A DNA stretch of 64,000 nt from Sphingomonas aurantiaca (GCF_003050705.1 NZ_QAOG01000004.1:186001-250000), one strand, 5' to 3'. Positions 17,073 through 26,987 are shown, numbered from the stretch's first letter. Program-made: numbers and translations. The notes: generated from the sequence alone by a model not told the origin.

Positions 17073-18035
17073 CTATGGGCGTGCCGGCTTGAGAAGCTCG
17101 TGCATCGCCATCCAACGCGTGAATTCGTCGAACCACCCGGTGCTCGTGGTCGGTTTGGGGTACATGCCGAAGCCGTGGCCGCCCTGTTCGAACAGGTGGA
17201 ACTCGACCGGACGCTTCGCCGCGCGCCAGCTCTCGACAAGCCCGAACCCGCCGGTGCCGAAGAACGGATCGTCGGCAGCCAGCGCGACGAACATCGGTGG
17301 TGCATCGGCGGGGACCGTCATCGCCGCGAGCGGGCCATAGATGTTGCCGATGAACGCGGGCTTGGCATCGCCGCCCGCGACCGTCGTCGCCATCGTCAGC
17401 ATCGCGCCGGCGGAAAACCCGACCATGCCGATCCGCGCGGGGTCGATATGCCATTCGCCCGACCGGCGGCGCACGAGCGCGAAGGCCGCGCGCGCATCGG
17501 CGATCTGCGGCGCGAGGCCGGCGATCATCGCATCGGGGCTAAGCCGCGGCGCACGGGCGCCGGGCGCGAACATCTCCGCCATCGACCGCTCGAACGCGGG
17601 CATTGCGACGGGCGTCGGGTTCAGCCGATATTTCAGGACGAACGCCGCCACGCCCTTGGCGGCAAGCGCTCGCGCGACGTCCCATCCTTCGTTCTGCATC
17701 GACAGCGTTCGGAACCCGCCGCCCGGCGCGACGATCACCGCGGTACCCGTCGCGGTCGCGGCATCGGGCAGGAACGGCGTCAGCGTGGCGAGCGTGACGT
17801 TGCGCGTGAACACGCTGCCATATTGACTGTGCCACGCTTCGGGCGCGGTCGCGCCGGGCAGTTTTCCGGTGTCGAGCGCGATCGCATCGGGCTGGGCGGG
17901 CGCCGCGATCGGCACCATCTTGTCGTTTTGCGCGGAGACTGGCGCCGCCAGCAGCAGCGCGGCGGCAATCCCGATCCAGCCCGGGCGGGCGCGCGCACCC
18001 CGACCGGTCGCGGTGACTCTCGGCGCACGAATCAT
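17073..18035 (-). CDS. Secreted alpha/beta hydrolase (esterase/dienelactone-hydrolase-like)
   Basis: The 320-residue protein has a signal sequence (GWIGIAAALLLAAPVSAQ) and an alpha/beta hydrolase fold: VIVAPGGGFRTLSM (oxyanion loop), IGMVGFSAGAMLTM (nucleophile Ser in GFSAG), VALAADDPFF (acid) and FEQGGHGFGM (His). This type occurs beside GH51 genes as a carbohydrate (acetyl)esterase; the actual ester is unknown. ATG 18035 has a GGGGGAGAG site. It forms its own minus-strand unit behind a palindromic upstream region. Confidence 0.9.
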   Translation of the reverse strand: MIRAPRVTATGRGARARPGWIGIAAALLLAAPVSAQNDKMVPIAAPAQPDAIALDTGKLPGATAPEAWHSQYGSVFTRNVTLATLTPFLPDAATATGTAVIVAPGGGFRTLSMQNEGWDVARALAAKGVAAFVLKYRLNPTPVAMPAFERSMAEMFAPGARAPRLSPDAMIAGLAPQIADARAAFALVRRRSGEWHIDPARIGMVGFSAGAMLTMATTVAGGDAKPAFIGNIYGPLAAMTVPADAPPMFVALAADDPFFGTGGFGLVESWRAAKRPVEFHLFEQGGHGFGMYPKPTTSTGWFDEFTRWMAMHELLKPARP

Positions 18036-18068
18036 GCTCGCTCTCCCCCTGTGTTTTATTGTTGATGC

Positions 18069-18097
18069 GGACAATAAAGAGAGCGCTACCATTGTCC
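18069..18097. promoter_or_regulatory. Inverted repeat upstream of the secreted hydrolase
   Basis: GGACAAT and ATTGTCC form a perfect 7-bp inverted repeat 15 nt apart, with an AGCGCT core nearby (18082-18087) resembling LacI-family operator centres of sphingomonad carbohydrate genes. It lies 34-62 nt upstream of the hydrolase start. No LacI regulator is in the window, so the cognate protein is unknown. Confidence 0.4.
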
Positions 18098-18272
18098 AAT
18101 ACTAAGCGTATCCGGGTCCAAACTCTTCCAGAATGAATGCGATTTCGGGATCCTGCTCTACGAAATTTCCACCAGAATGAAGAAGCGTGAAGAAATGGAT
18201 GCATCTGCGCGTGGATGGTCCCAATCCGCATGCAATGAGGCCTTACTGACCTAGGTGTGGAAGGCAGGGGGC

Positions 18273-20453
18273 ATGTATTACCGTCAAGTATCGGACGAGG
18301 TTCGTGCTGTTCCCGCCGATGGGGATAGTATCGCTATCGTCGGTATGGCGTGCCGCTATCCTGGCGGCTGTGACGATCCGGCGGGTTTGTGGCAGCTTCT
18401 CGAACGGGGTGGTTCGGCGGTACGGCCGGTGCCGGCTGGGCGCTGGCCGGAGACGCCGATCGCGACGAAGGACGCCGTGGGCCGGTTCGGCGGCTTCCTC
18501 GATGCGTCGTTTCCCGAACATTTCGATGCTGCGTTTTTCGATATGTCCCCGGCCGAAGCACGCGCGCTCGATCCGCAGCAGCGGCTGCTGCTCGAGGTCG
18601 GCTGGCGCGCGCTTGAAGCCGCGGGGATCGTCGCGGATCCAGAGGCCGGACGCGACATCGGCGTGTTCGTCGCGATCAGCACGGCCGATCATCAGGGGCG
18701 CGGGTTGTGGTATCCCGGCGCTGGTACCGATTCCTTTACCGCGACCGGGGCATCGTTCGCGGCGGCGGCAGGGCGGCTGTCCTACAGCTTCGGTCTGACC
18801 GGGCCGAGCCTCGCGGTCGATACCGCCTGCTCCTCCTCGCTCGTCGCGCTGCATCTCGCGCGCCAGGCGATCCGCAACGCAGAATGCGAGGCGGCGCTGG
18901 TGCTTGGCGTCAATGCCTTGCTGCGGCCCAATCTGTTCGCGTGTCTCGAAGCGATGAACCTGCTCGCGCCCGACGGCGTCTGCCGTGCATTCGATGCGGC
19001 CGCCAGCGGCTATGTCCGCGCCGAGGGAGCGGGGGCGCTCGTGCTCAAGCCGCTCGACGCGGCGCGACGCGATGCGAACGCCGTCCTGGCGCTCTATCGT
19101 GGATCGGCGATCAACCAGGATGGCCGCACGGCAACGCTGACCGCGCCGAGCAGCGTTGCCCAAAGCCGGGTCATCGCCCGCGCGCACAGGGATGCCGGGC
19201 TCAATGCCGACGATATCGACTATGTCGAGGCGCATGGAACCGGAACGCCGTTGGGCGACGCGATCGAGCTCAAGGCGCTGGCCGAAAGCTATGCGAAGAC
19301 CCGCGATCCGGCGACGCCGCTGCTGATCGGATCGGTCAAGACGAATATCGGCCATCTCGAAGCCGGGGCCGGGCTGGCCGGCGTGATCAAGAGCGTATTG
19401 GCGCTGGAGAAGGGCGTGGTCCCCGGTCACCCGCACCTCGATGCCCCCACGCCGCATGTCGACTGGGCGACGGTCGCGATGCGCGTCCCGTCGGCGACGA
19501 TGGATTGGCCCGCACGCGATCGACCGCGCCGCGCGGGCGTCAGTTCGTTCGGTTTCAGTGGTACGAACGCGCACATCATCCTCGAACAGGCGCCGCCCGC
19601 ACCAAGCCGGGATGCCGCGGGGATGGCGGGGATGGCGGGGGTGGTGATCCTGCCGCTGTCGGCGCGAACACCCGCCGCGCTCTCGGCGATGGCCATCACG
19701 CTCGCAGACTGGCTGGAGGCGGCGCCGCGAACGTTGGTCGACGCGGCGTTCACCTTAGGGGTGGGGCGCACTGGCTTTCCCCATCGGTGGGCAGTGATTG
19801 GCGATGATGTGGCGGCGATCGTACGAACGCTGCGTGAGGGGGCTACGCAATCGCGTGTCCAATCGGGGGAGGATCGCGCGCTGCTGGAGGGGCGGTTGCG
19901 CGCGCTTGCACTGGCCTGGGAGGCCGGGGATGCGGTTGACTGGCGACGGTTGTACCAACCGCTGGGCGCGCGGTTCGTCGCGATGCCGGGCCATCCGCTG
20001 GATCCGCAGCGTCACTGGATCGACCTAGCGGGCAAAACCGCGCGCGCGCCCACGGTGGAGCGCCAGCCCGGGGATGGACCCGCCGGGTTGCCCGATCGCA
20101 TCGACGACTGGCGGGCGCTGGTACGCGATCATGCGCGCACGGTGCTTGGCGGTTCCCCCGCGCTGGACGAGGATGTGCCGTTGCAGGAGCAGGGCTTTAC
20201 CTCGTTGCTGGGGGTCGAACTGCGCCGCCAGCTCGAGCGCGCGACGGGGCGGACGCTGCCGGTCGGGTTGCTCTACGACTATCCGACGCTCGCCCGCATC
20301 GCGGGGTTGCTTGCGGGCGAGGCACGCCCCGCCGCCACGCGCCGCGCCTTCGTCGCGCCGCCGGCCGAGCCCGATCGCGATTTCGAGTTTCTGGACGCGC
20401 TTTCCGCCGATGACCTGGCGGCCCTCATCGATCGTGAAGTGGACAGGCTATGA
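18273..20453 (+). CDS. Type I polyketide synthase, KS-ACP without AT
   Basis: The 726-residue protein has a ketosynthase (about 18-430) with DTACSSS (C186), HGTGTPLGD and NIGHLEAG, so a full Cys-His-His triad. After the KS comes a short linker that jumps directly to the post-AT segment (WRRLYQPLGARF..PGHPLDPQRHW) without any acyltransferase. A C-terminal carrier domain with S644 in QGFTSLLGVEL follows, and a short acidic tail. It needs an AT in trans, plausibly from the next protein. ATG 18273 (purine-rich AAGGCAGGGGG upstream) is chosen over GTG 18255. Its stop overlaps the next start (ATGA). Confidence 0.93.
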   Translation: MYYRQVSDEVRAVPADGDSIAIVGMACRYPGGCDDPAGLWQLLERGGSAVRPVPAGRWPETPIATKDAVGRFGGFLDASFPEHFDAAFFDMSPAEARALDPQQRLLLEVGWRALEAAGIVADPEAGRDIGVFVAISTADHQGRGLWYPGAGTDSFTATGASFAAAAGRLSYSFGLTGPSLAVDTACSSSLVALHLARQAIRNAECEAALVLGVNALLRPNLFACLEAMNLLAPDGVCRAFDAAASGYVRAEGAGALVLKPLDAARRDANAVLALYRGSAINQDGRTATLTAPSSVAQSRVIARAHRDAGLNADDIDYVEAHGTGTPLGDAIELKALAESYAKTRDPATPLLIGSVKTNIGHLEAGAGLAGVIKSVLALEKGVVPGHPHLDAPTPHVDWATVAMRVPSATMDWPARDRPRRAGVSSFGFSGTNAHIILEQAPPAPSRDAAGMAGMAGVVILPLSARTPAALSAMAITLADWLEAAPRTLVDAAFTLGVGRTGFPHRWAVIGDDVAAIVRTLREGATQSRVQSGEDRALLEGRLRALALAWEAGDAVDWRRLYQPLGARFVAMPGHPLDPQRHWIDLAGKTARAPTVERQPGDGPAGLPDRIDDWRALVRDHARTVLGGSPALDEDVPLQEQGFTSLLGVELRRQLERATGRTLPVGLLYDYPTLARIAGLLAGEARPAATRRAFVAPPAEPDRDFEFLDALSADDLAALIDREVDRL

Positions 20454-23400
20454 CGGACATGACCGCCCAAGACACCAACGTCGACACGCTCAAGAAGACG
20501 TTCATCGCGCTCAAGCGTACGCAGGCGCGTGTCGCCAGCCTTGAGGCGCGGCGCGCAGAGCCGATCGCGATTGTCGGGATTGCGTGCAGGTTGCCGGGGG
20601 GCGCCAACGATCCCGATGCGCTGTGGTCGCTCCTGTGCCGCGGCGAAGACACCGCGGGTCCGATCCCCGCCGATCGCTGGGATGAATCGCAATTCTACAG
20701 TGCGGCGCCGGACACGCCGGGGCGGACGCATGCCGCGCAGGCCAATTTCCTGGACATCGCGGTCGATGCCTTCGACGCGCCGTTCTTCGGTGTTTCGGCC
20801 AAGGAAGCGCTGAGCATGGACCCGCAGCAGCGCTTGCTGCTTGAACTGGGGTGGGAGGCTCTCGAAGATGCGGGCGTCGACCCGACCAGCTTGCGGGGCA
20901 GCGCGACGGGGGTGTTCGTCGGGATCTCGAGCGACGATTATGCGCAGGCGCATCGCCATTCGGGGCGGCTCGAACTGATCGACGGCTATTCGTTGACGGG
21001 GACCTGCATGGCGCCGGCGGCTGGCCGTATCTCGTACACGTTCGGGTTCGAGGGGCCGAGCCTGGCGGTCGACACCGCCTGCAGTTCCTCGCTCGTCGCG
21101 GTCCACCTCGCATGCCAGAGCCTGCGGGAGGGCGAAAGCGACGTCGCGTTGGCGGCGGGGATCAACCTGATGCTGTCGCCGGTCTTCCACATCGCGTCGT
21201 CGAAGCTGGGCACGATCTCGCCCGACGGCTTGTGCAAGACCTTCGATGAGTCGGCGGATGGCTATGGTCGCGGCGAAGGCGGGGGCATGGTGGTCCTCAA
21301 GCGGCTCGCCAATGCGCAGGCCGATGGCGATCGCATCCTGGCGGTGATCCGCGGGTCCGCCGTGAACCAGGACGGCAAGAGCAACGGGCTGACGGCACCC
21401 AATGGCCTGGCGCAGGAGCGCGTCATCCGCGAAGCACTCGATCGCGCCGGACTGATGCCCGCCGATATCGACTATATCGAGGTGCACGGCACCGGGACGT
21501 CGCTGGGCGACCCGATAGAGGTCGAGGCGATCGGCCGGGTGATGCTCGACCGTCCCGTCGATCGCCCCGTCGTGCTGGGCACGGTCAAATCGAATATTGG
21601 GCATCTGGAGGCGGCCGCCGGAATCGCGGGGCTGATCCGCGCGGTGCAATGTCTTCGCCACGAGGAAATTCCTGCGCACCTCCATCTCGACCGGCCGAGC
21701 CAGCACATCCCCTGGGGGCGCTATCCCTTCAAGGTCGTCACCGAGCGGACCGCCTGGTCGCGCGGCGATCGGCCGCGGCGCGCGGGGGTCAGCTCGTTCG
21801 GGTTCAGCGGCACCAACGCGCATGTGATCCTGGAAGAGGCGCCTTTGCTTGAGGACAAGGCCGGCGCCTTTCCCGAGATGGGTGAGGGCGAAGCGCTGAT
21901 CCTGCCGCTGTCGGCGCGCACCGAGGAAGGCCTGGTGGCGCTTGCCACGCGCTGGCGGGAATGGCTGTCGGTACCGACGGCGCCCATCCCGGCGGGTGTG
22001 GCCACCGCAGCTGCGGGGCGGCACCATATGGCGCAGCGGGTGGCCATTGTCGGGCGCGATGCCGAGGAGTTAATCGCCGGGCTTACCGCGTTCGTGGAGG
22101 GCAAGCCGGACCGCGCGGTCGCTACCGGGAGCGGTGGGACGCGGCCGCGGATTGCCGGGCTCTTCACGGGGCAGGGATCGCAATATGCGGGCATGGGACG
22201 TGGCCTCTATGCCGGCGAACCGGTGTTTCGGGCAACGATCGACGCTTGCGACGCGGCGGTGGGGGATCGCCTCGGACGGCGGCTGGTCGATCTGCTCTAT
22301 GGCGATGACGCGAGCGATGCCGAGCTTCAGCAGACGGGGTTTGCGCAGCCGGCGCTCTTCGCGGTCGAGCTGGCGCTGTATCGGCTGTTGGAATCCTGGG
22401 GCGTCGTGCCGCAGGTCGTGTGCGGTCACAGCATCGGCGAATTCGCCGCGGCGCACGTCGCCGGCATCCTGTCGTTCGACGCCGCGATCGAGATGGTATG
22501 CGCGCGGGGCCGGCTGATGCAGGCACTTCCCGACGGCGGCGCGATGGCGGCGGTCTTCGCCAGCGAGGAGAAGATCACGCAGTTCCTCACGTCCAGCACG
22601 GATATTTCGCTGGCCGCGGTCAATACGCCAGACGATGTCGTCGTTTCCGGCCCGGCCGAGGCGGTGCGCGTGCTGCTCGCGGAGTTGGAGCAGCGCGGCA
22701 TCCGGGCGCAGCCGTTGCGCGTGTCGCATGCGTTCCATTCGACGCTGATGCGGCCGATGGTCGCGGACTTCGTAAACGTCGCCGCGCGCCCGTTCGGGAG
22801 CGCGAGCATGCCGATCGTCTCGACCGTCACGGGCCGCCGCGCAGGCCCCGACGAGATGGCATGCGCCGACTATTGGACAGGGCAGATTGGTGCAACGGTG
22901 CGCTTTGCCGCCGCCGCCGCCGCGCTGGCCGAAGACGGCGTGTCGCAGTTTCTCGAATATGGCCCGGCGCCCGTGCTGGCCGGGCTCGCGCAGCAATCGA
23001 TCGATCCGGAAGGGCGCCAGTTCCTGGGTACGCTCGTGCGGGGGGCGGACGATGACCGCCGCTCGACGTTACAGAGCCTCGCGCGGCTTTACGCCAGCGG
23101 CGTCGATATCGACTGGAAAGCGGTCTATCACCGCCACCGCGCGCGGGTGGCGGTGCCGACCTATCCCTTCCAGCGGACGCGCTATTATCGCGCGCCGATC
23201 GTCGATGCCGGACGCCATGCGCCGATCGTGAGTGCGGGCCATGCGCATCCGTATCTCGGCCAGCGCATCCATTCGCGCTTGTTGCCGAGCGGGGCTGCGC
23301 TTTATCAGGCGCTGTTCACTGCGGCGGCGCCGTCGTTTTTGGTGGAGCACCAGATCTTCGGTGTGATCATCTCCCCTGCCGCCGCGCATCTGTCGATGGC

Positions 23401-26400
23401 GTTTGCCGCGGCGGGGCATGGCCGCGGGCTGGAGGATGTGTCGTTTACCGCGCCTCTCGTCATCGAGGCGGCCGCGCCGCGACTGGTCCAGCTTGGCATG
23501 ACGGGGGACCCCGCGCCGGTGTACACCGTGGCCAGCCAGGCGGTCGACGCACCGGGAGACGTGTGGACCGTCCACTCGGAAGGCTGCATGACGGCGATGC
23601 CGGGCAGGCCCGATCGGGTCGACCTGGACGCGTTCCGCCGCCGTTGCACCGTGCCGATGGCACCCGCGGAGTTTTACGCGCTGATCGAGACGCTCGGCTA
23701 CAAGACCGGCGAGAACTTCCAGTGCATCCGCGAGATCGCCAAGGGGGATGGCGAGGCGCTGTGCCGGATCGCCGCACCGCAGCCGATCGATGGCGAGGCG
23801 ATCCATCCGGGACTGATCGATTCGATGCTGCAGACCGTCCTGCCGGCATGCGAGCGATCCGCCGGCCATCTTCTCGACGGCGAGAGCGTCCTGATCCCGC
23901 TGCACATGGCCCGGGTCGCCCTGTACGGCAGCCTGGACCAGCCGCTCTTCTGCCACAGCCGGGTCGAGGTGGGCGGCGAAGTGGTCAAGGCCGAGATCCT
24001 GGCGTGCACCGCGCAAGGCGAGGCGGTGCTGGCGATCGAGGGGTTCCTGCTCAAGCGGACCGATCGCGCGACGCTGTACCAGGAGATGCGCGACGACGAC
24101 CGCGAGCGTGTCCAGCGGATCGCGTGGCAGCCGATCACCATCACCGCCGACGCCGAGCTGCAGGGGAGCGGCTGGATGGTCCTGTCCGGGGGCGACGCCG
24201 GCAATGCATGGGGTGGCGCATTGGCGGCGCATATCGTCGCATCGGGCGGCGAATGCCTCGTCCTGGAACCGGGTGCTGATTTCGCGCGTGCCGTCCAAAC
24301 ATGGCTGGCGCGGCGCGCGATAGCGCGGGTGACGGTGGTGTTTGTCGCGGAGGAGTCGGGCGTCGATCCGGTTGCGGAAACGCGCGCGACGCTCGCCGCG
24401 GTGCTGCCCGTGGTGCAGGCGCTCAACCGTGGCGCGATACCGGTGGAGGCACGGTTGTGGCTGCTGAGCCGGCAAGCGCAGGCGGTGGTTCCGGAGGATG
24501 CGGGTGCGACCCGGCCGATGCTCGCGGGGGCCGCACTTTGGGGTTTCGGACGCGCGATCGCGTCGGAAATGCCCGAATTGTGGGGCGGGCTGATCGACGT
24601 CGACCCGCGGGCGAACGCCGCCGGCATCGCTGCGTTGGCGGCGCTGGTCGCGCATCCCGGCGGGGAAGACCAGCTTGCGATCCGCCGCGGTGGGCAGGTC
24701 TTTGCCGCGCGGCTGGTGCCGTCCACGGATCGTCGGCAAGAGGCGCTGCCGAAGCTTGCCGAGGGGCAGAAATACAGGCTCGATCGGGGGCCGCTCCGGA
24801 CGCTCGACGATTTGCGGTTTGCACGGCTTGCGCGCGCGGCGCCCGGCAAGGACGAGGTCGAGATCGAGGTTCTCGCCGCCGGCCTCAACTTTCGCGACGT
24901 GCTGAACGCGCTGGGGCAATATCCCGGAGAAGCGGGGCTGCTCGGATTCGAGGCGGTCGGCAGGATCGTCGCGCTGGGTAATGCGGCGGGCGGACTGGCA
25001 CTGGGCGATACCGTGATCGCGCTGGCGGCACCGGGCTGTATCGGTAGTCATGTCACGGTCAACTGCGCGCTGGTCGTCAGGAAACCCGCGGACATGTCGG
25101 CCGTGACCGCGGTGGCGCTGCCCGCCGCGTTGCTGACCGCCTATTATGCGCTGCATCATTTGGGGGGCATGCAGCGCGGTGATCGCGTGCTGATCCACGC
25201 GGCGGCGGGTGGCGTCGGGATGGCGGCGGTGCAGCTTGCGCTGGCGGCCGGGGCCGAGGTGTTCGCGACGGTCGGCTCGCCCGAGAAACGCGCGGTGCTC
25301 GAAGCGATGGGCGTCACGCATATCTTGAGTTCGCGCACCCTCGATTTTGTCGAGCAGATCCGGCGCGCCACCGACGGCCGCGGGGTGACGATGGTGCTCA
25401 ATTCGCTGAGCGGAAGCTTCATCGCGGCCAGCTTCGACGTGCTCGCGCCCGGTGGGCGTTTCCTCGAAATGGGGAAGATCGGCATTTGGGACGAGGCGCA
25501 GGTGCGGGCGCGCGACCCGCACGCGCTGTATCGCCCGTTCGATCTCGCCGCGGTTGGGCGTGTCGAAGTGGATGCTGGGCGGCAGCGTGCGATGGCGGAT
25601 CGCCAGCACCGCCTTGATCACTCCCGCAATCCCCGCTGCCGCTTCGGTATGGCCGATATTCGTCTTGACCGAACCCAGTTTCAAACCTTGCGCGCGCGGC
25701 CGGTCTCCGAAGACCGCATCGAGCGCGCCGAACTCGATCGGATCGCCGAGCGGCGTGCCCGTACCATGTGCCTCGACATAGTCGATCCGGTCGGGAGTGA
25801 TCCCGGCATCCGCCAGCGCCGACCGCAGCACCGCCTGTTGCGCCAGCCCGTTGGGGGCGGTGAGGCCGTTGCTGCGACCATCATGATTGACCGCGGACCC
25901 GGCGAGGACGCCGTGGATGAGGTCGCCATCGCGCACCGCGTCGCTCAGTCGCTTAAGGACGACGAGCCCGCAGCCTTCGCCACGGCCATAGCCGGTGGCG
26001 TCATCGTCGAACGCCCGGCTGCGACCGTCTGCCGCCAGCGCCTTGACCTTGCACAAGGCGACGCTGCTGTCGGGGGACAGCATCAGGCTGACGCCCCCAG
26101 CCAGCGCGACGTCGCAGTCCCGCTGGCGCAGTGCGGTGATCGCCGCATCGAGCGCGACCAGCGACGAGGAACAGGCGGTGTCGAGCGTGATGCAGGGGCC
26201 GCGCAGATCGTAGAAATAGGACAGGCGCCCCGCGGCGGTGCTGAACATCACCCCGCTGCCCGAATAGGCCGTGATACGCGCAGGATCGCCCGAATGGACA
26301 TGCGCCTGGATGTAATCATAGTTCGACAGGCCGATGAATACGCCGGTGCGGCTGCCCGCGAGCCGACGCACGTCGATCGCGGCGTCTTCGAACGCTTCCC

Positions 26401-26833
26401 AGCTGACTTCGAGCAGCAGGCGTTGCTGCGGGTCGAGCGCTTCGGCTTCGGCCGGCGTGATCCGGAAGAAGGCGGGGTCGAAGCTGCGGACGTCGTCGAT
26501 CAGCGCGGCTTCGCGGACGTAGATGTGGCCCGGCGCATCGGGGTCCGCGCTCCACCAGCGATCGAGATCGAACCGGTCCACGGGTATCTCTGCCACGGCA
26601 TCACCGCCGCGTTCGAGCAGGGTCCAGAATCGTTCGGGATCATTGGCGCCGCCGGGAAAGCGGCAGCCCATGCCGACGATGGCGATCGGCCGCTCCAGCG
26701 CGCGCGCGGCCTGATCCGCCGTCAGCGCCCTTATGTGCGCCGACGCTTTGCGCAACGCTTCGACATAGTGATCGCGGCTCGCAGCATCCATGGCGATACA
26801 GCCCCTCCCCTGAGACAAGGATCGATTCGGTGA
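20450..26833 (+). CDS. Type I polyketide synthase KS-AT-DH-ER, 3' end replaced by antisense sequence
   Basis: Residues 1-1702 are PKS: N-terminal docking helix, KS (about 38-465, C211), AT (about 560-880, S661 in GHSIGEF), DH (about 940-1220, H967 in HQIFGVIISP and D1124), a structural KR-like half, and ER (about 1440-1702, NADPH motif AAAGGVGMA at 1584-1592). Coding homology ends near 25,554 in the last part of ER. The remaining 425 codons to 26833 are the open antisense of the minus-strand KS gene and look non-biological. KR catalytic half, ACP and any release domain are missing. Homologues would carry about 600 further residues, so the gene is probably broken. Confidence 0.85.
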   Translation: MTDMTAQDTNVDTLKKTFIALKRTQARVASLEARRAEPIAIVGIACRLPGGANDPDALWSLLCRGEDTAGPIPADRWDESQFYSAAPDTPGRTHAAQANFLDIAVDAFDAPFFGVSAKEALSMDPQQRLLLELGWEALEDAGVDPTSLRGSATGVFVGISSDDYAQAHRHSGRLELIDGYSLTGTCMAPAAGRISYTFGFEGPSLAVDTACSSSLVAVHLACQSLREGESDVALAAGINLMLSPVFHIASSKLGTISPDGLCKTFDESADGYGRGEGGGMVVLKRLANAQADGDRILAVIRGSAVNQDGKSNGLTAPNGLAQERVIREALDRAGLMPADIDYIEVHGTGTSLGDPIEVEAIGRVMLDRPVDRPVVLGTVKSNIGHLEAAAGIAGLIRAVQCLRHEEIPAHLHLDRPSQHIPWGRYPFKVVTERTAWSRGDRPRRAGVSSFGFSGTNAHVILEEAPLLEDKAGAFPEMGEGEALILPLSARTEEGLVALATRWREWLSVPTAPIPAGVATAAAGRHHMAQRVAIVGRDAEELIAGLTAFVEGKPDRAVATGSGGTRPRIAGLFTGQGSQYAGMGRGLYAGEPVFRATIDACDAAVGDRLGRRLVDLLYGDDASDAELQQTGFAQPALFAVELALYRLLESWGVVPQVVCGHSIGEFAAAHVAGILSFDAAIEMVCARGRLMQALPDGGAMAAVFASEEKITQFLTSSTDISLAAVNTPDDVVVSGPAEAVRVLLAELEQRGIRAQPLRVSHAFHSTLMRPMVADFVNVAARPFGSASMPIVSTVTGRRAGPDEMACADYWTGQIGATVRFAAAAAALAEDGVSQFLEYGPAPVLAGLAQQSIDPEGRQFLGTLVRGADDDRRSTLQSLARLYASGVDIDWKAVYHRHRARVAVPTYPFQRTRYYRAPIVDAGRHAPIVSAGHAHPYLGQRIHSRLLPSGAALYQALFTAAAPSFLVEHQIFGVIISPAAAHLSMAFAAAGHGRGLEDVSFTAPLVIEAAAPRLVQLGMTGDPAPVYTVASQAVDAPGDVWTVHSEGCMTAMPGRPDRVDLDAFRRRCTVPMAPAEFYALIETLGYKTGENFQCIREIAKGDGEALCRIAAPQPIDGEAIHPGLIDSMLQTVLPACERSAGHLLDGESVLIPLHMARVALYGSLDQPLFCHSRVEVGGEVVKAEILACTAQGEAVLAIEGFLLKRTDRATLYQEMRDDDRERVQRIAWQPITITADAELQGSGWMVLSGGDAGNAWGGALAAHIVASGGECLVLEPGADFARAVQTWLARRAIARVTVVFVAEESGVDPVAETRATLAAVLPVVQALNRGAIPVEARLWLLSRQAQAVVPEDAGATRPMLAGAALWGFGRAIASEMPELWGGLIDVDPRANAAGIAALAALVAHPGGEDQLAIRRGGQVFAARLVPSTDRRQEALPKLAEGQKYRLDRGPLRTLDDLRFARLARAAPGKDEVEIEVLAAGLNFRDVLNALGQYPGEAGLLGFEAVGRIVALGNAAGGLALGDTVIALAAPGCIGSHVTVNCALVVRKPADMSAVTAVALPAALLTAYYALHHLGGMQRGDRVLIHAAAGGVGMAAVQLALAAGAEVFATVGSPEKRAVLEAMGVTHILSSRTLDFVEQIRRATDGRGVTMVLNSLSGSFIAASFDVLAPGGRFLEMGKIGIWDEAQVRARDPHALYRPFDLAAVGRVEVDAGRQRAMADRQHRLDHSRNPRCRFGMADIRLDRTQFQTLRARPVSEDRIERAELDRIAERRARTMCLDIVDPVGSDPGIRQRRPQHRLLRQPVGGGEAVAATIMIDRGPGEDAVDEVAIAHRVAQSLKDDEPAAFATAIAGGVIVERPAATVCRQRLDLAQGDAAVGGQHQADAPSQRDVAVPLAQCGDRRIERDQRRGTGGVERDAGAAQIVEIGQAPRGGAEHHPAARIGRDTRRIARMDMRLDVIIVRQADEYAGAAAREPTHVDRGVFERFPADFEQQALLRVERFGFGRRDPEEGGVEAADVVDQRGFADVDVARRIGVRAPPAIEIEPVHGYLCHGITAAFEQGPESFGIIGAAGKAAAHADDGDRPLQRARGLIRRQRPYVRRRFAQRFDIVIAARSIHGDTAPPLRQGSIR
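25545..25562. other. Tail-to-tail PKS rearrangement junction
   Basis: Left of here the plus strand encodes ER (DPHALYRPFDLAA). Right of here the minus strand encodes a KS read leftwards (ending SIHFDTPN). Both reading frames lose family similarity at the same few bases. I see no insertion sequence, terminal repeat or obvious long homology at the join, which favours an illegitimate inversion or deletion, or an assembly error. Confidence 0.75.
25554..26791 (-). pseudogene. 5' fragment of a third PKS gene (docking helix + KS)
   Basis: From ATG 26791 (AGGGGAGGGG upstream) about 411 residues are a normal PKS start: docking helix (RDHYVEALRKASAHIRAL), then KS with LDTACSSSLVAL (C207), HGTGTPLGD and SVKTNIGHTEAA. 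Homology stops at PPSIHFDTPN, just before the end of the KS. Beyond that the frame stays open to 23069 only as antisense of the plus-strand ER, DH and AT, giving a nominal 1240-codon ORF. The same point truncates the opposite gene, so both share one rearrangement junction. Confidence 0.8.
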
Positions 26834-26987
26834 TCGGGCCGGCGCTTGACCGGGGTGCGAAAGGTGAAAGCGGGCTAGGCGCGCGATCGTCAGCCTAGCT
26901 GCGATCAAGCCGTGGGCTCTTCCTAGGCGGTGAGCCGTCCCACCCTGGCCAGCGCGGTCGACGCTACCGGCCAGGGGCAGGGGGGCA

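Noticed and set aside
23069..25553. Continuation of the minus-strand KS frame as a real 1240-residue protein
   Set aside because: It is antisense to the ER, DH and AT of the plus-strand gene.
25555..26833. The last 425 codons of the large plus-strand PKS frame as a new PKS domain
   Set aside because: They are the exact antisense of a normal KS gene; composition is Arg/His-rich without any PKS motif.
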